A stretch of DNA of 64,000 bases, from positions 10,921,393-10,985,392 of the forward strand of contig NC_083656.1 in NCBI RefSeq assembly GCF_963576545.1. Direction: 5' to 3'. The notes beneath the pieces are model-generated. The model was not told the origin of the DNA and made no database searches. It saw only the letters and a program-made list of their open reading frames with translations. Source of the DNA: Limanda limanda (lineage: Eukaryota > Chordata > Actinopteri > Pleuronectiformes > Pleuronectidae). The first letter of the stretch is position 1. Each line of letters opens with the position of its first letter. Made by a program: the position numbers and the translations under genes. Below, piece after piece: positions 40,122 through 53,111 of the stretch.

Positions 40122-42042
40122 GAGGTCATAAGTTTGGCATGCAGCGGTGGATCTTCCAGAGTAGCATGGCCTGGCAGCTGACTAAAGAAATGGCGTAGCA
40201 ATAAGGTATGAGGAAGGACACGGCCTTGCCAGTGTGGGACAAGGAACAACAAGAGGACAACGGATGATCCACTACAGACCATTTTTTCTCGCTAGTTCAA
40301 ATTCATTCAAAGCAGCAGCACCTCAGAGTTCGCCCTTTCACCACAACTGTGAATGAATCTTGAGATTTATCATTTGAATGACACTAGTTCGGTTAGAAAC
40401 TTGTTTTTGCATAATTACATGTCAACAGGTGTCATACTCTTCAGTAGCCTGAGCTGGTTACACCCTTACTGGGTTTGTACACTCTCACTGGACTATGCCA
40501 TTCTACTTATGGTAACAAAGAACCCCTGCTAGTTATGAACTGTTAGAAACAGAACTTTTGTTAGTTTTATTGACAAGTGGCAACCAATGTCAGGGTGCAT
40601 TATCGCCATCTGTGTTGTTGGACCAATCTAGCAGAACACTAGCTACTCATTGTACTGGAAGTTAGGCTGCTAGTTGTAGAGCTCTGGCACAACAGGTGAC
40701 CTTGAGCTCAAAGCACATGCCTTCGATGATTTAAGCAGAAGGTACTTGAGGGTCACTCGCAGGGAGCATACCCAAGGCTATACCGACTACCTTGGATAAA
40801 AAATAGATTTGGTAGCACTTATATGGCTCTTACATATAGCACAAGAAAATTGTACTTGCTTGATTCTTGTTGTTTTGGTTTTGTACCCTCATGGTTGAAT
40901 GCACTTGTCAGTCGCTTTGGATAAAAGCGTCAGCTAAATGAAATGTGATGTAACATAATAAAAAAGGCAAACGCCCATGTCTTGGTGTGTCGTGTCTATC
41001 ATCAAATGATCTGTTACGCTTACAATTATGAAGGCGTTGTTCTCGAGTGACTGACATTTGAATGTTCTGACATACCATCCTCGACTGTTGCTATAGGCCA
41101 AGGGCCAAGTACTTTCCAGTGTCATCAATTTTTGTAAAACACATCTGGGTGTGTAGTGACAGTTGCAACAAAACCAGCCAGATTAGAAAATGTTAAGACA
41201 ATATGTTGCTTGAGTCAGGAAGGCACACAAATGTTATAATCAGACATGATTCAACTAGTGAGCAGGTTCCTTAATTATAAAGATTTCCACTGACGCCTAA
41301 TCTCGAATCCCTACAACTTCCATCACTGGCATTTTTATTTAGCCATATCTGAAACGTTTTACAAATTGGTGACTAAAACTCTTCATGCCAGTTAGGCGCA
41401 CCAATAAAAAGTGTTATTTCTGAGAAAAAAAAATTTGGGAAAATAAACCCCATCAAAATAAAATTATCACTTTATTCTCAAAGTGTCAGGGTTGTTTTTT
41501 CCCCTTTATGTTGGGAATTCATGTCCCGTTTGGTGTTATACTCTGCACTAATACAGAATAACAGTCATTTCTGATTTGAGTGATTTACACCCCAGGTCCC
41601 CATTAGCTTTGGTAATGAAACAGTCACTCATACAAGATGGCATCAATACAATTATTTATTTCAGTTTCACCATTAGTTCTTATTATTTTCCTTCTGATTA
41701 ATTGCACCCACACACTTGTTAGTATGATAGAAATCAGTGGGATTCCCTCATCATATTTCAAGTTTAAAAAAAATCCATACAGCATATGATATATTTTTGT
41801 GGTTAGCAATCGGTGGTTGAAGGTGAATAAAGACCACCTAGTAGTTTAATACGATTTTTAAATTAAACTTGTGGTCGGCATATAGTCAACATCTGGATTA
41901 TGAGATCACAGCATCTAACTGCATATTATACTACATTGTCCTTTGCTAACAACTACTGAAATAACCTTGAGAAAACAAACAGATAATTAATACTACATAT
42001 GATGATTATCCTTCAGAGGAATTTCAGGAAGCCAAACCTTTT
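40122..42042. other. Intergenic, includes a dispersed repeat tail
   Basis: 40,122-40,200 is the rest of the copy 2 5' flank. At about 40,900-40,955 is GTCGCTTTGGATAAAAGCGT followed by CAGCTAAATGAAATGTGATG, a repeat tail very common in teleosts. A tttatt at 41,655-41,660 could be the minus-strand polyadenylation signal of the downstream-ending two-domain CA gene. No gene is recognised. Confidence 0.5.
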
Positions 42043-45000
42043 TCAAGGATGCAAATTAGATAAAATGGTGAAAAGACATGCCGGCAGCAGAGACTTTATG
42101 ACAGGTGCAGAGGTGCTGGCTTGGGAGGATTTGTAGACTGTCCTGCTGTGAAGAGTCTGCAGAGCCCGGAACACGTTTTTGTATCTCATCTGAGTCGGGA
42201 ACAGCTTTATCTGGTGGGGTTAAACCAAAAGTTAGCTCTCAGTTGGGACAGTGTGATGTTGGAGCCATTCTTTTGACTGGCTGGCTAATGACTTCGCTGT
42301 CAATTATGCTGCTTTACTAGTTGACTTGCTCGAGCAATAGCCTAAGAGAGGGGAGAGGGACAAGAGTAAACACCCATCGTAAGGAACTTTAAAGTAGGAC
42401 GACATTAATGTGCTTCAAAGAAACACCTCAATGTTCATATGAATACAGCGAAGATGCTTAGAGGTTCAGTCGGTCTGGGAAACACAAACCCGCAGGTTGT
42501 ATGAGCTTGGATCCACGTAAAGGCAGATTGTTCATCTGGACCAAGGTCTGACCCATTGTCCACGTCTTTGCTGCATTGTTTACACTGGTTACTGTTGGTT
42601 TCACCTTTCAATTGAAGGAATTTTGTTTGACATAAGTCCCTGTCCTCATCACTTATGTGGCCTGCATGTACTAGCAATGTGCGAATCAACACAAGTACAC
42701 CTATGCTTCACTCATCAACTCAACGTAATAATTTTCTCTCCCCAATATAGAGACCCAAACCTGGACATTCAGAAAATGAAGTGAAATCCACTGTGCCAGG
42801 ATTAAGGAGACTCCACCTCGCCTCAATGATGCACCTGGCTGTGCATCCCCGTACTTGATTGATTAGCTTTTACAAATATGCGTGCGTCTCAGGTCTGTCT
42901 ATTGGCAATTAGGTGCATGGGGTAGCAATCATCTGTAAGTGCGTACACTTTACACTAATTGAAATGCGAAAATTAACATCCTTGCATTCAAACATATAAG
43001 AGTTTGAGGACTGTGACAGTCCTGCAAGACACTTTATCTAGTAAGAATTGTCCAAAAAAGGCGTTTTCACACAGCAGACGAGCCAAACCATGTCTCAGTT
43101 TGATCCACACCAAGACCATTTCTTTTGGTCCAACAAACCAAGTTGAGGTCACATAAAATATTCACACATGAGGAAACCACCATTTGTTTCCTGTAAGAAA
43201 CCTGATAGCCAGGATTCTTTACGCACGTATATATGCCAGCCAAGATTGTACATTCGATAATCAAAGCTGTCATCAAGGACAGACCTGTCCCTGAAGAATG
43301 TTACCAGAATTCATGCGACAGTTAATGAAAGAATGCAGGACCTTTAATGACCTATTTTTTGAGAAGGCACTCAGTCACATGTTTGTCTTTCAGCTGTGCA
43401 CTGATAAGGGTCAAGTCGAAAGCAAACAACCATTGATTTCACTGACTAACAGTTTGAGTCGATGCAGGTTAAATCAGCTTAGTCAAGTGGAACCGACATC
43501 TTGGAGCCATTGTTCCGGACAGAAATGTCTAATCAGTGGATAAGAGCGGCTGCACCAAGTAGGGACATTAACAGATTTCTCAGATGGTACAAGGAGTTCT
43601 GGTAAGTTTTATAGTTTCAGATTTGAACTCCTGCCAAGTGACGTTGAAATAAAGCAGTTCTTGTAACTTGCTGTTTGTCTTGTTAAACTCCCATGCCAAA
43701 CATTCAAGACTTTATTACAGGTACAGTCAAATATTTGACCAATCTGACCAGACTGAAAACCAAAAAGTAAAGGAAGGCTATGATGATTATAAAAATGAAT
43801 TTATGAGTTTTATTATATTCCAACTTATCCAAAAAGTATTAAAAAAGTTATCCCTGTATAGTTGAAAACTAGTAGCCCATCCTTCTGGACTCAAACACCC
43901 ACCCCGCCATCGGCATAGTAGTGTGCAGATGAGTGAATTATAATTTTTGAGTGAACTATCCCTTAAAGCCCATTGTTAATTTACAAAGCTATTGAACCAC
44001 AACGTCATTGACATGTTTGTTGACACGTTTGAAAACAGATGAGTCCACTCACAAGGTCTCGGTCGACTTTGACGGACTCTTCAAAGACGGTCCAAACCAC
44101 TGCTTCGTTACACATAGGGGTGGTTAAGGAGCCATTGTAGCGGTAGTACACAGTTTTCTTCACACCTCCGAGCAGGTCATCAATGGAGATCTCCTCTGTG
44201 ACCTCAGCTGTTGAGCCTGTATTGAAGCAAAAAATGCACCAAATGTGGTGGTACAGTTATGTCTGCACGCTCAGTGTTTAATGCATTAAAACAAATGAAC
44301 ACTCACCAATGTCTTTAATAGCAGAGAGATAGTTGATCAGTTTCTTCCAGGATTCCATATTAGATGTTGGACTCGGTGTGGGATTTGTCTGCAGGGACCA
44401 AAGATTGTAAGTAAAGATGGACGACGCTTCTCCACTACAGTCCACTATACAGAAATGAAGCCAAAATAACCGGGATGCCGCCATTTTGTGCCAGAGTCTC
44501 ATCAGTAGCAAACAGGGGATGGCACCGCAGGGTTGACCAATTGCAAGGCAATCTGAGCTGTCAATCAAGACATTTAAGCTAATTTTTATAGCATAAATAA
44601 TTAAAACCATATTTACTGTACAGTTAGCAGTTTTGCGATAAGAATTACCTTAAAATTACGTAAACCATCTTTGAGAAAAATGTATTTGATGTGCACTTTT
44701 ACTTTTTAGTTTGGTCCTTCACCTTGTCTCATCAAACGAGGTGAACAATGTCCGGTATCAACATTTAAGGCCCTGGTTTAACAAAGCTACAACACCTACC
44801 TCATGTCCTGAGCTGCTGCTGCTGCTTTTGCTGTTGCTTTTGGTCGATGTAGGCTGGAAAATATGTGAGAATAGTCTTACACAAAAGACTCACTGGTTTG
44901 GTCAATTATAGACTAAATCTTTTTTTTTTTTAAGTGAGGTATTTAAGATGTACACTGGTTGTTTTGTGAATTGTTTATTTGGTCACACTTCTTGTGTGGA

Positions 45001-48000
45001 GACAGGGCGCATTAAAAATCTTCTCAGAATCAGCAGATAGTGTAACTCATGGATTTGCATCACTATATTAACATACTCAACGGTACCTCAATAAAGAAAC
45101 CCAGAACTGCCAGGCCATTCGGAGTCTTTACGGCCTTATCCAGGGTTAAATCCTTCCTCTTGGTCACTATATGCATCTGGACAAAGACACAAAAGCAAAC
45201 CCCATTACAAACCACTGCATTAAGTGCAACAACAGAATTGTTTGGAGTTTTGCACTTACCTCCATTGGGTATCGTTTCGAATCCATCGCGTGCTCCGAGC
45301 CCATGGAGTCATCTGAACCCCAATGGAAATGGAACTGAAGGATGGAGTAGACGTGACCCAGACCGCCGCCCGACACCTCCACTGCGTTTTCTTTCAGCAC
45401 ACACTTAACTGGGAGACAAGTGAGGACACAAGCAAAGGTGTGAATGGCTTTCACAGATTTAATATAAACAGAAAAACTGATGAATTAGGGTCCTCGCTCA
45501 GTGCTCAGGCCCGAATTTTAGAAATCCTAGTTTTTCCTATATCAGCTGCCAGCAGCAAATAAAATTTTTTAGACGTCATTCTCTCAACACTGATGAAACT
45601 AAAGCTAACTTGAGTTTCAGTTTTGAGTTGTGTTGGATTTCAAAAACACAACAGCCTGTAATGTAGAAAGGAAACTGTCAAACCTGCGTGGCCGGTGTTG
45701 GTGATGTACTTGATGGTGTGTTTGTCGTCGAACTTTGTAAAGGTGAAGGCGTCAAGTGCTTTGTTCACCACGGCGTTCTTTGTCTCAATGTTTATGGGTG
45801 ACTGTCTCTTACCGCCACAGTTGGACAGAGAGAGAAGTTGCCAGTGAGCTTGGCTGTATTCTGACGGGAGAGGAAAACCAAAGTTGAGGACAAGCCTGAA
45901 TCCTCCACCACCAATACTTCTGTAACTTAATATATTTGGTGATACATACTGCAGTGATCATCATAGCACCATGCCTCGCCTGTAAAGAATGGAACAGTGA
46001 TATTTAATGCACCAACATAGTCAGAAATATCATAGGTCACATGCGTGGGATTTTCCAACTCACTGGGAGGGAGAGAAACTCCAGGAGAAGCAAAAACTTG
46101 ACGTCCATTGAGTGTTTGTAGAGGCCGATAAAGATTGGTGAGTCCCGTAATTGAGGCAAACCGCGCAATCTAAGAAACAAAGGACAAACAATTAATCAGC
46201 TCATCTGGAGTACTTTGTGTCCTGATCCAGCAGAGGGCGCTTAGTGTCAGCTTGACCTATTGCATGCCCCCTTGACCCATTTGGAGTTGCTAGTGAGTAG
46301 AAACATTTCCTGGTTATTTGTCGAAAAACTTAGCCTGGTAAAGTGAATTAAGTGGTTAATACAATTTAAATGCTACAGATGAACTTTACTTTGTGATCTT
46401 TGTCACTGATATAGTTCAAGTTTCTGAACATTTGATTAATTGCATTGTGCAGACGTGCATTATTGGTTGATCTCCCTTTGTCATCTGATAGTGTTGTGTT
46501 GTTTTGAGAGCGGTATGACGTGCCAGGGAAAAATGTCATACACCTGCTCAGTTGGGACACTGCTAAGAACAAGTCACCTGCAGAGAAACAGGAAACTTTT
46601 TTTATCAACTGATGGCTGTCACGCAGATAAGAGGTTTCTTCCTTTATTTGCGGTCACATGCAGCTTGCCAAGGGCTTTGTGTTGCTGCGACAAAATGAAA
46701 AACAAACCTTGATTATGAAACAAATCATCCAACCATGCAGAGACCAGCACGTACCAGTATGTTTCATTTTTCTATAAAGCATGCAGGCAAGGGTCACCAG
46801 ATGTCAGTTGTTGCGCATGTAACAGTGTGCATGTGATTCCTCTTGACAAAGGATAAGATAATAATGAAGCAACAAATACACTCTGTAACAAAAACATAAA
46901 ACAAACGTAAGAAGCTTTTTGCTTGTCAGGCAACCCTCTCATACGCTGCGCTACTTCCTGACATTAAGACAAGTTGGAGGTCACTAAGGTTGCCTGAGAA
47001 ACAGGGAAACCTGCACCAAGCTTGCTGGAATGTGACGCAGACACCTCCTACAGCTGCTGTTGACATTGCGGTTGAGTATTAGCTGTTCACAATGCTATAA
47101 GCTATAAAGCTATAAAAAGAAGTACTTAAAATGTCTCTACCGCAATACGTATTGCTCTCTGCTGAGGAGCAGGTTTTGCAAGCTGCGCAACTAACCAGTT
47201 TTTTGTTGATGTTGATTGGCTCTTGAAAGACAGTCCATACGACAGCTTCGCTGCAGTTGGGCGTTGTCAGGGAGCCCATGTAGCGAAAGTACTTTGTACG
47301 GGAAACATTTCCAATCAGGTCATCTATAGAGAAGTTATGGTTTATGGCAGTCTCAGTGTCTATGGAAAAAGAGGAAAAAACTGTCAGATCAAGTGAACAT
47401 GTGGATTTAAATGAACCAAAATAGCAGCATCCTTGATTTGATGCCATTAACTTGATTTAAAAAAACGAGTGGCTAGAAAGGCTACTCGAAGCAAACAATC
47501 ATGATTTGACCCCCCCCCCCCCCCGATCCATCTATACACTGGCCTACGTTCGACTCCTGCACCACACACAAAATCCTCCTTATATCCATTCATGCTCTTG
47601 TCCGCAAGTCCCTGTCTGACACTTTAAAAACTACTATTCACCATTATATAAGTATACAGTTTTATGTTTACTCTCATTTACTAACCCAGTATTGTGAAAG
47701 TTGCTATATAATTTAAAGTTATTCAAAATAAAAGCACACCATCTAATTTTATCCAAATACACTAAACATGCTGCTTCCATAGACATCATGCCAGGCTTCG
47801 AAAGATTGTGTGACATCTGACTCTTGTTTTTATTACTGCAACATATTTTATTACTCCCACACTTCCTGAACAGATCTCTACAAGCTTAATCGATGCAATC
47901 AGCTGCACTTGAATATCAAATGGGGGAAATCCGACATTTACTTGTGTTGCTTGTCAGGTAAGACGCGAGTTCGCCCCATGGTCCGGACAGATCGCCATCT

Positions 48001-50617
48001 TCTGTTGCCTTTAGGGAGAACACATCATTATTGTGGATGCAACATGAATATAATAATTTGGACAGTTCATGCATTCCTTGTCAATTTTGTTGTCCAGAGG
48101 CCAATTGTGACTCTTTGAGTGTGTTTCTGGTCAGATGCAGCTCTCAGAGCCAATGGATGACCTTGAACAAAACCCAATTCATAAGTGCAATTCCCAATTC
48201 AAACTAGCAAGCTGGATTTAGGCTGACATTTTATGTGGCTTTTTTAAAACACTTTTCTTTGCAGTAATAATTGTGTACACGTACATTTAGGAAAAACCCA
48301 AGAGCAGCAATTCCTTTCGGATCGGCGACGGCCTGTTCCGCAGTGAGACCTTTCTTCAGACTGACGATGTGCATCTATGAGATATTTTATAAAATCAGTG
48401 ATTAGTGAGAAAGTGGCAACTTACAAGAAAAGCTCACTGTGAATTTCAAACACGAGCGTACCTCCATTGGATATCTGTGCTGGTCAATCGTGTGCTCCGA
48501 GCCGGGATGGTGTTCAGTATCTCCCCAGTGAAAGTGAAACTGGAGCGTAGAATATGTTCCATCAAGTCCACCTCCACTCACTTCAACTTCATTATCCTTC
48601 AGGGAGCATTTCACTGTGCATGGAAGAGACGTTGACTTGCATGTGAGCAGTGAAATCTTAACATTCCCTTCTAGACGACTGTCACAAATACTTGGTTTGT
48701 AGCTTTCAGTTTATCTGGTTGGTAATATAGTGATCAAATTTCTAGTAGTTGGACAACCAGCAGTGTTACATTGCTAAGCAGAAAAGCACTACATCCAGAG
48801 AGTGCTGCAGGGATCATGTATTGCATGAGACGAAGTACACTAATTTAAGGAACACATCAGATCTTGATTAACGAACTATTCAAGTTGAAAATCTTTTGAT
48901 ACACATTGAATAATTTGTTGAGAACAAAATAATACAAAAACGGTATATGGAAATTAAATCAACCCATTGAGGAGCTGGATTCAAAACCACATCGCAAAAT
49001 CAAATTAAAAAAATTAAATCATAGGCTGATCCAGGGCCGGGTCTAGGCAGGGGTGAGGGGGCCTGGCCCCCTCAAATAAATGTTGTGCCCCCTCAAACTA
49101 AATCCCAATTTATAATAATAATAATATAATAAAGCACAATGCCCCCTCAAGATTTGTGGCTGCCCCCTCATACATGCCTGTCTAGACCCGGCCCATCCAA
49201 CCTGCAGGAATTTAATCTGAATGTGTAAACCATGTAAACAGCAGTTTGCATACATGACAGCACATCATTTGAAGAGGGAGCAGGCCAACTTGTCTGCATT
49301 TGAACGCTGCGTCTATTTTGTGTTCTACAGTTCAAATGATTGAATTTTATTTATATAACTTAAACTACCTTTTGATGCTCATGTAGTATGAAATAATTCC
49401 AATAGGGCTAACAGGTGGAGTTTGGCTAATGAAGTTGATGAGTATTTTTTGGGGGTGAGATCTTTGCTTGACTACAGACTTTACATACAGTTGATTCAAA
49501 AGAAGCCTGTTTCTGTACCTGTGTGTCCGTTGTTTGTGATGGATTTGATGACGTGTTGAGAAGAGAAATTTTTGAAGGTAAAGTCCAGCAGTTTCGGGTC
49601 CGCGTGAACTTTGCTTGTGTCTATGTCAATCGGAGACTGCCTCTGTCCTCCGCAGAAAGAAGAGACGTCTCCCCAGTGGGCCGGGCTGTGAGCTAAGAAA
49701 GATGGAGGATCTCGCAATGTTAGGAACCAACTTAAACCAAGGATTGGTCAAAATCATTCAGTGAGCCCGAAATCCGTTCTTACTTACCACAGCCAGTATA
49801 GCACCAGTCACTTCCAGCAGCTGAAAGAGAAATACAGCAATTATGTCAATAGTGCAGGAGACAAGGGATACAAATAATCAATACATTAGAGGAACTTTAT
49901 TCATCTCATGAACCCTCAGATTTTTTAACCTTTTTATAACCTGACCTCGAGGTTGGGAACCATCTGTATTGAAATCACTGCTCTGACATTGTGGTATTTC
50001 TAGAAGAAAAGTCTAATAGAGTTACACAGAGTCCATTCATCCAAGGACATAATTCACTGGAGGTGGCTGAGCACCTCCACATGTACCAGAGGATCAATGA
50101 GTGCAGCTGAGGGCTGTTAGCTGATTGACCCTCAGACACAAAGAGGAACACGAGAGAAATATCTTGAGACTGAAAGAGATTAGCTCAGCGTTCCATCAGA
50201 AACCCTTTAAGCTGAGTTGGTTAAATTCATGTTTGTTCCTGATTAATAAAAGAAATAAATCATATTGAACAACCTAATGGTTTGTCTCTGGCTGTTGTGG
50301 TGAGAACATTGTGTATTGCCACATTCACATTTTAATTTGATTGTATTTCTACTTTTAGTAAAGATCTGCCAAGATGTAGCACATATCTACTTCTAACATG
50401 TTAAACCAAGGTAGATTTTTTATTTGACTCACTTAAGTGCTGCCCATTAAGTATATAAGTATAGTTTTCTCCTTTAACTTATGATAAATCAGGAAACAAA
50501 GGATAGAGCTCATTAACACACATTTTCATGGAAATAAGGGGAAATTGATGGATTTTACTCACTACATTTGACCAAAGCTCCCAAACCGAGCCACAGCAGA
50601 AGTGAGGAGGGAAACAT
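42043..50617 (-). CDS. Two-domain carbonic anhydrase (tandem CA4-like domains in one protein)
   Basis: Minus-strand coding exons: 50563-50617, 49788-49820, 49519-49692, 48462-48613, 48285-48374, 47942-48008, 47196-47359, 46064-46169, then 45950-45979, 45684-45860, 45260-45408, 45087-45176, 44307-44388, 44053-44216, 42043-42210. All are GT-AG, phases match at every junction, and the total is 1,701 nt: 566 aa plus stop. One signal peptide ([16 protein letters not shown]). Domain 1: Cys pair WCYTGC, shuttle His86 (NNGH), zinc His114/116/140, MGSLTTPNC. Exon 46064-46169 completes this domain ([11 protein letters not shown]) with no stop or membrane tail and splices into domain 2: WCYDDHC, shuttle His348, zinc His376/378/401, NGSLTTPMC, then [20 protein letters not shown] and a weakly hydrophobic end ([16 protein letters not shown]), possibly a GPI signal. 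Both domains look catalytically complete. Domain 2 has no promoter or signal exon of its own. Confidence 0.85.
49034..49194. mobile_element. Short MITE with GGGCCGGGTCTAG ends
   Basis: A 161-bp element: left end GGGCCGGGTCTAGGCAGG and right end, in reverse complement, GGGCCGGGTCTAGACAGG. Flanked by the direct repeat ATCCA (49,029-49,033 and 49,195-49,199). The interior repeats TGCCCCCTCA words. It lies in an intron of the two-domain CA gene. Superfamily not assigned. Confidence 0.8.
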
Positions 50618-50784
50618 CTGCAGAAGGAAAAAGGACAATCCATCAATAATCACGAGTCATCCAAGTTTATATGCAAGCATCATGATCTGAAATCCCATTT
50701 AACAACTCACAAACCTTAAAACAACTCTGGCTGAAAATAGAAATTAGCTTGTGTGATGCTAGTCGATGTCTGAAACGCTCGTAC

Positions 50785-50928
50785 CTTATGGTTCCAGTCT
50801 CAAGTCCCTTAGCCTTGAAAAAAATCACTGTCAGAACTTCAATGAGGAGAAGATAATGTGAGGACTTTTTCAAGTCAGTGCTTTAAAGCAAGAGGGACAT
50901 CCGACGGGAGGGGGAAGCACTGTTTATA
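50785..50928 (-). promoter_or_regulatory. Promoter and 5' UTR exon of the two-domain CA gene
   Basis: A minus-strand TATAAA (50,923-50,928, in GTATAAACAG) lies upstream of an exon ending CCATAAG|GTACGA at 50,785. The coding exon begins right after a CTGCAG acceptor at 50,618. The design matches that of copies 1 and 2: a UTR exon, then an exon opening with the ATG. Confidence 0.6.
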
Positions 50929-52330
50929 CAACACTAAACCAACGGAGGCCCCTTTGGATGTAGTAAATAAAGGCGTTCAGAGTTAATTAGTGATCAGGTC
51001 AAATCTTGGGGTTTATTCTGTTTAAGTGAGTCCGAGTCCTCTAAGCTAACTGCTGCATGAGTTACCTTATATGACACAGTGCTCGCTATGAACATGGGTG
51101 AAACCCTCAAAACCACTGTTACATGCCTCGGATGCTTTAAAGATGTGTGGGGGGGAAGGGGGGGGGGCAGTGTCGTTTATTTCTCCACATCAGGTGTTCA
51201 CTCCTGGAGCACCGCCCTGCACCACCCACAGGCCAAGACAGTGATCCACGCTCCACTGACTCCTCCTCCAATTTCGTAAGCGACCTATCCGGCGCTCTAC
51301 GTTGTCTTCGTGACCGGAGGAATAAAAGGAATCCTGTTTGATGTTCAGGGGGCGGCTGAGGTTTGATGTGATCAGTCCGCCTCGTGCCGCTCGCTGTATT
51401 ATATCGACTTGTATACGAGGGTTCCTTGCGGGGCCGTAGGTTAGTTTGTTATATTCTTATTTCATCGTGCACTCCACTCAGTTCCCCCTTTGTTAGTTCG
51501 CTAGTCTTTATGTGTGGCGCTCTGACTGTATTTTTTAGTTATGTGAAGTTTTAGTTTAGGTATCAGCTAGACCGTGTTATTTTGTTTTTGTGGGACACCA
51601 TGAGTCAGGGGAGTAGGACCAGGATTTAGAAAGAGGGCTTGTCTTTTGTTTATTTTATGTTTTGGCGTCAGTCTACGCCCCTAAAAATTTGTGTCACATG
51701 TTTGTTCTTTGATTCCTTCGTTAATGCAAATCATTTGGAGCATTATTTCAATAAAAATCTGCGTTTCCAGATTCTACCGGCGCTGTGTTACTTCCCTCCC
51801 TCCTCGCTCTAATCTGGGTCAGAACAGCCACATAAAGCTTTGGTTTCAAAAGCAAGCAAAGGACACACTGGACCATCCTTCATGATAATTTAAATTGACT
51901 TTGTAGAAATAAATCGAAGTGGAATTTGACTTTTTAGTTTAGCCCATTAACATGGGGGAGGTGGGGTTTATGACCTATACTGCGGCCAGCCACCAGGTGG
52001 CAAACACTTTTTAGGGAGCAGACATGCCCTCCATCTTTACACAAAGTGTATGATGAACATTCATATTGGATTGGAGCTTAACATAGTAACATAAAGCACT
52101 GATTAAATGTTGTGTATATAAGCCAAGTTGAAGGATTAAAGCAACGTGTTTACTCTTAAAAAATATACATTTGCTGCAAATACTTTAACAATAGACTCAA
52201 ATGCACCAAAGCACAATCCAGATAAAAGGTTATACACGCAACAGAGATTTTCTTTGATGGCATTACATTTCTTTTTAACAGTGAAACTAATCTTTTAGTT
52301 CATGGGTGTCTCTGCAAACTGACACTGGAG
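50929..52330. other. Intergenic, no gene recognised
   Basis: Contains G-rich runs at about 51,150-51,170 and an LINE/SINE-like stretch at 51,360-51,790 that includes CAATAAAAATCTGCG. The part 52,195-52,330 aligns with 30,890-31,022 (AAAGCACAATCC, CACTGAAACTAATCTTTTA-like words). Confidence 0.45.
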
Positions 52331-53111
52331 TAGGGATGGGTATCGTTTGGTTTTTATCCGATACCGGTTCCTAACCGATACTTTTAAAACGATACCGGTG
52401 CCTAAACGGTGCCTGAACCGATACTTTTTTCAAAAGAGTGCACAAAACGATGCTTGACTAAGAAAGGCTTTTTATATTGCCAAATATATTAACTGTTTAA
52501 AGCAGATTATAAATATAAATAAATACAAAACCCTTTTTAACTTAAAACTATGAATAACATACGAACTGTTAACAAAAGTTTACACTATACTTAAATAAAT
52601 AAAAATAAAGACAAAACACACACACTCTGACTCGTGACTCTGACTTCGGTGCCTGAGCCAAATGAAGACTGAGGGTCGCTTTCCCGTCACTCAGAGACCC
52701 CCGTACCTCCGCGGCTGGGGCTCGCAGGCAGGCTTCGGCCCCCCGCCTTCGTCCCCCTAAAATGCGGTCGCTGTTATGAAACATTTCTCGGCGTGGTCTT
52801 CGTTCCTCCCGCCCCGAGCCTTTCCAAGCCGACCCGGAGCCGGTCGCGGCCGGGGGGGGCAGCCAGCACCGGGGAGAGGTGCGCGGAGACAAGAGTCTGT
52901 CCACCGGCGGCCGCGGGGTCCGCGGGGGGGGGGGGGCCCGGCGGGAGCCGCCGCTTCCCGTGAAGGAAGGAGCGGAAGTGTGACCTCAGGCTTCGATTGG
53001 CTCAGGCACCGAAATGAGGCACCGGAATCTCCGTTGCATTTCGGTCCGGGTAGGTACCGGTTGTATTGGAACCGGTTCCATATTGGAACCGGTTCTCGGT
53101 ACCCAACCCTA
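52331..53111. mobile_element. Non-autonomous hAT-type element (TACCGG-rich)
   Basis: It begins TAGGGATGGGTATCG and ends with the inverted GGTACCCAACCCTA; multiple ATACCGGTTCC words occur near both ends. It is flanked by an 8-bp direct repeat CACTGGAG (52,323-52,330 and 53,112-53,119). The paralogous stretch at about 31,010-31,040 (AAACTGATACCGGAGAAGG) lacks the element. The interior is GC-rich with no transposase frame. Confidence 0.85.

Noticed and set aside
46064..46108. A short separate signal peptide ([15 protein letters not shown]) giving domain 2 of the CA pair its own start
   Set aside because: It is an out-of-frame reading of exon 46,064-46,169, which in the upstream frame encodes the conserved CA C-terminal motif. 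It needs a weaker acceptor (GCGAG) and has no promoter or UTR exon, whereas the fused reading uses canonical sites and keeps frame over all 15 exons.
47760..47820. Candidate missing exon of the two-domain CA gene (SFEAW... reading)
   Set aside because: No donor in the right phase. A correct exon with both splice sites and the conserved GELASYL motif is at 47,942-48,008.
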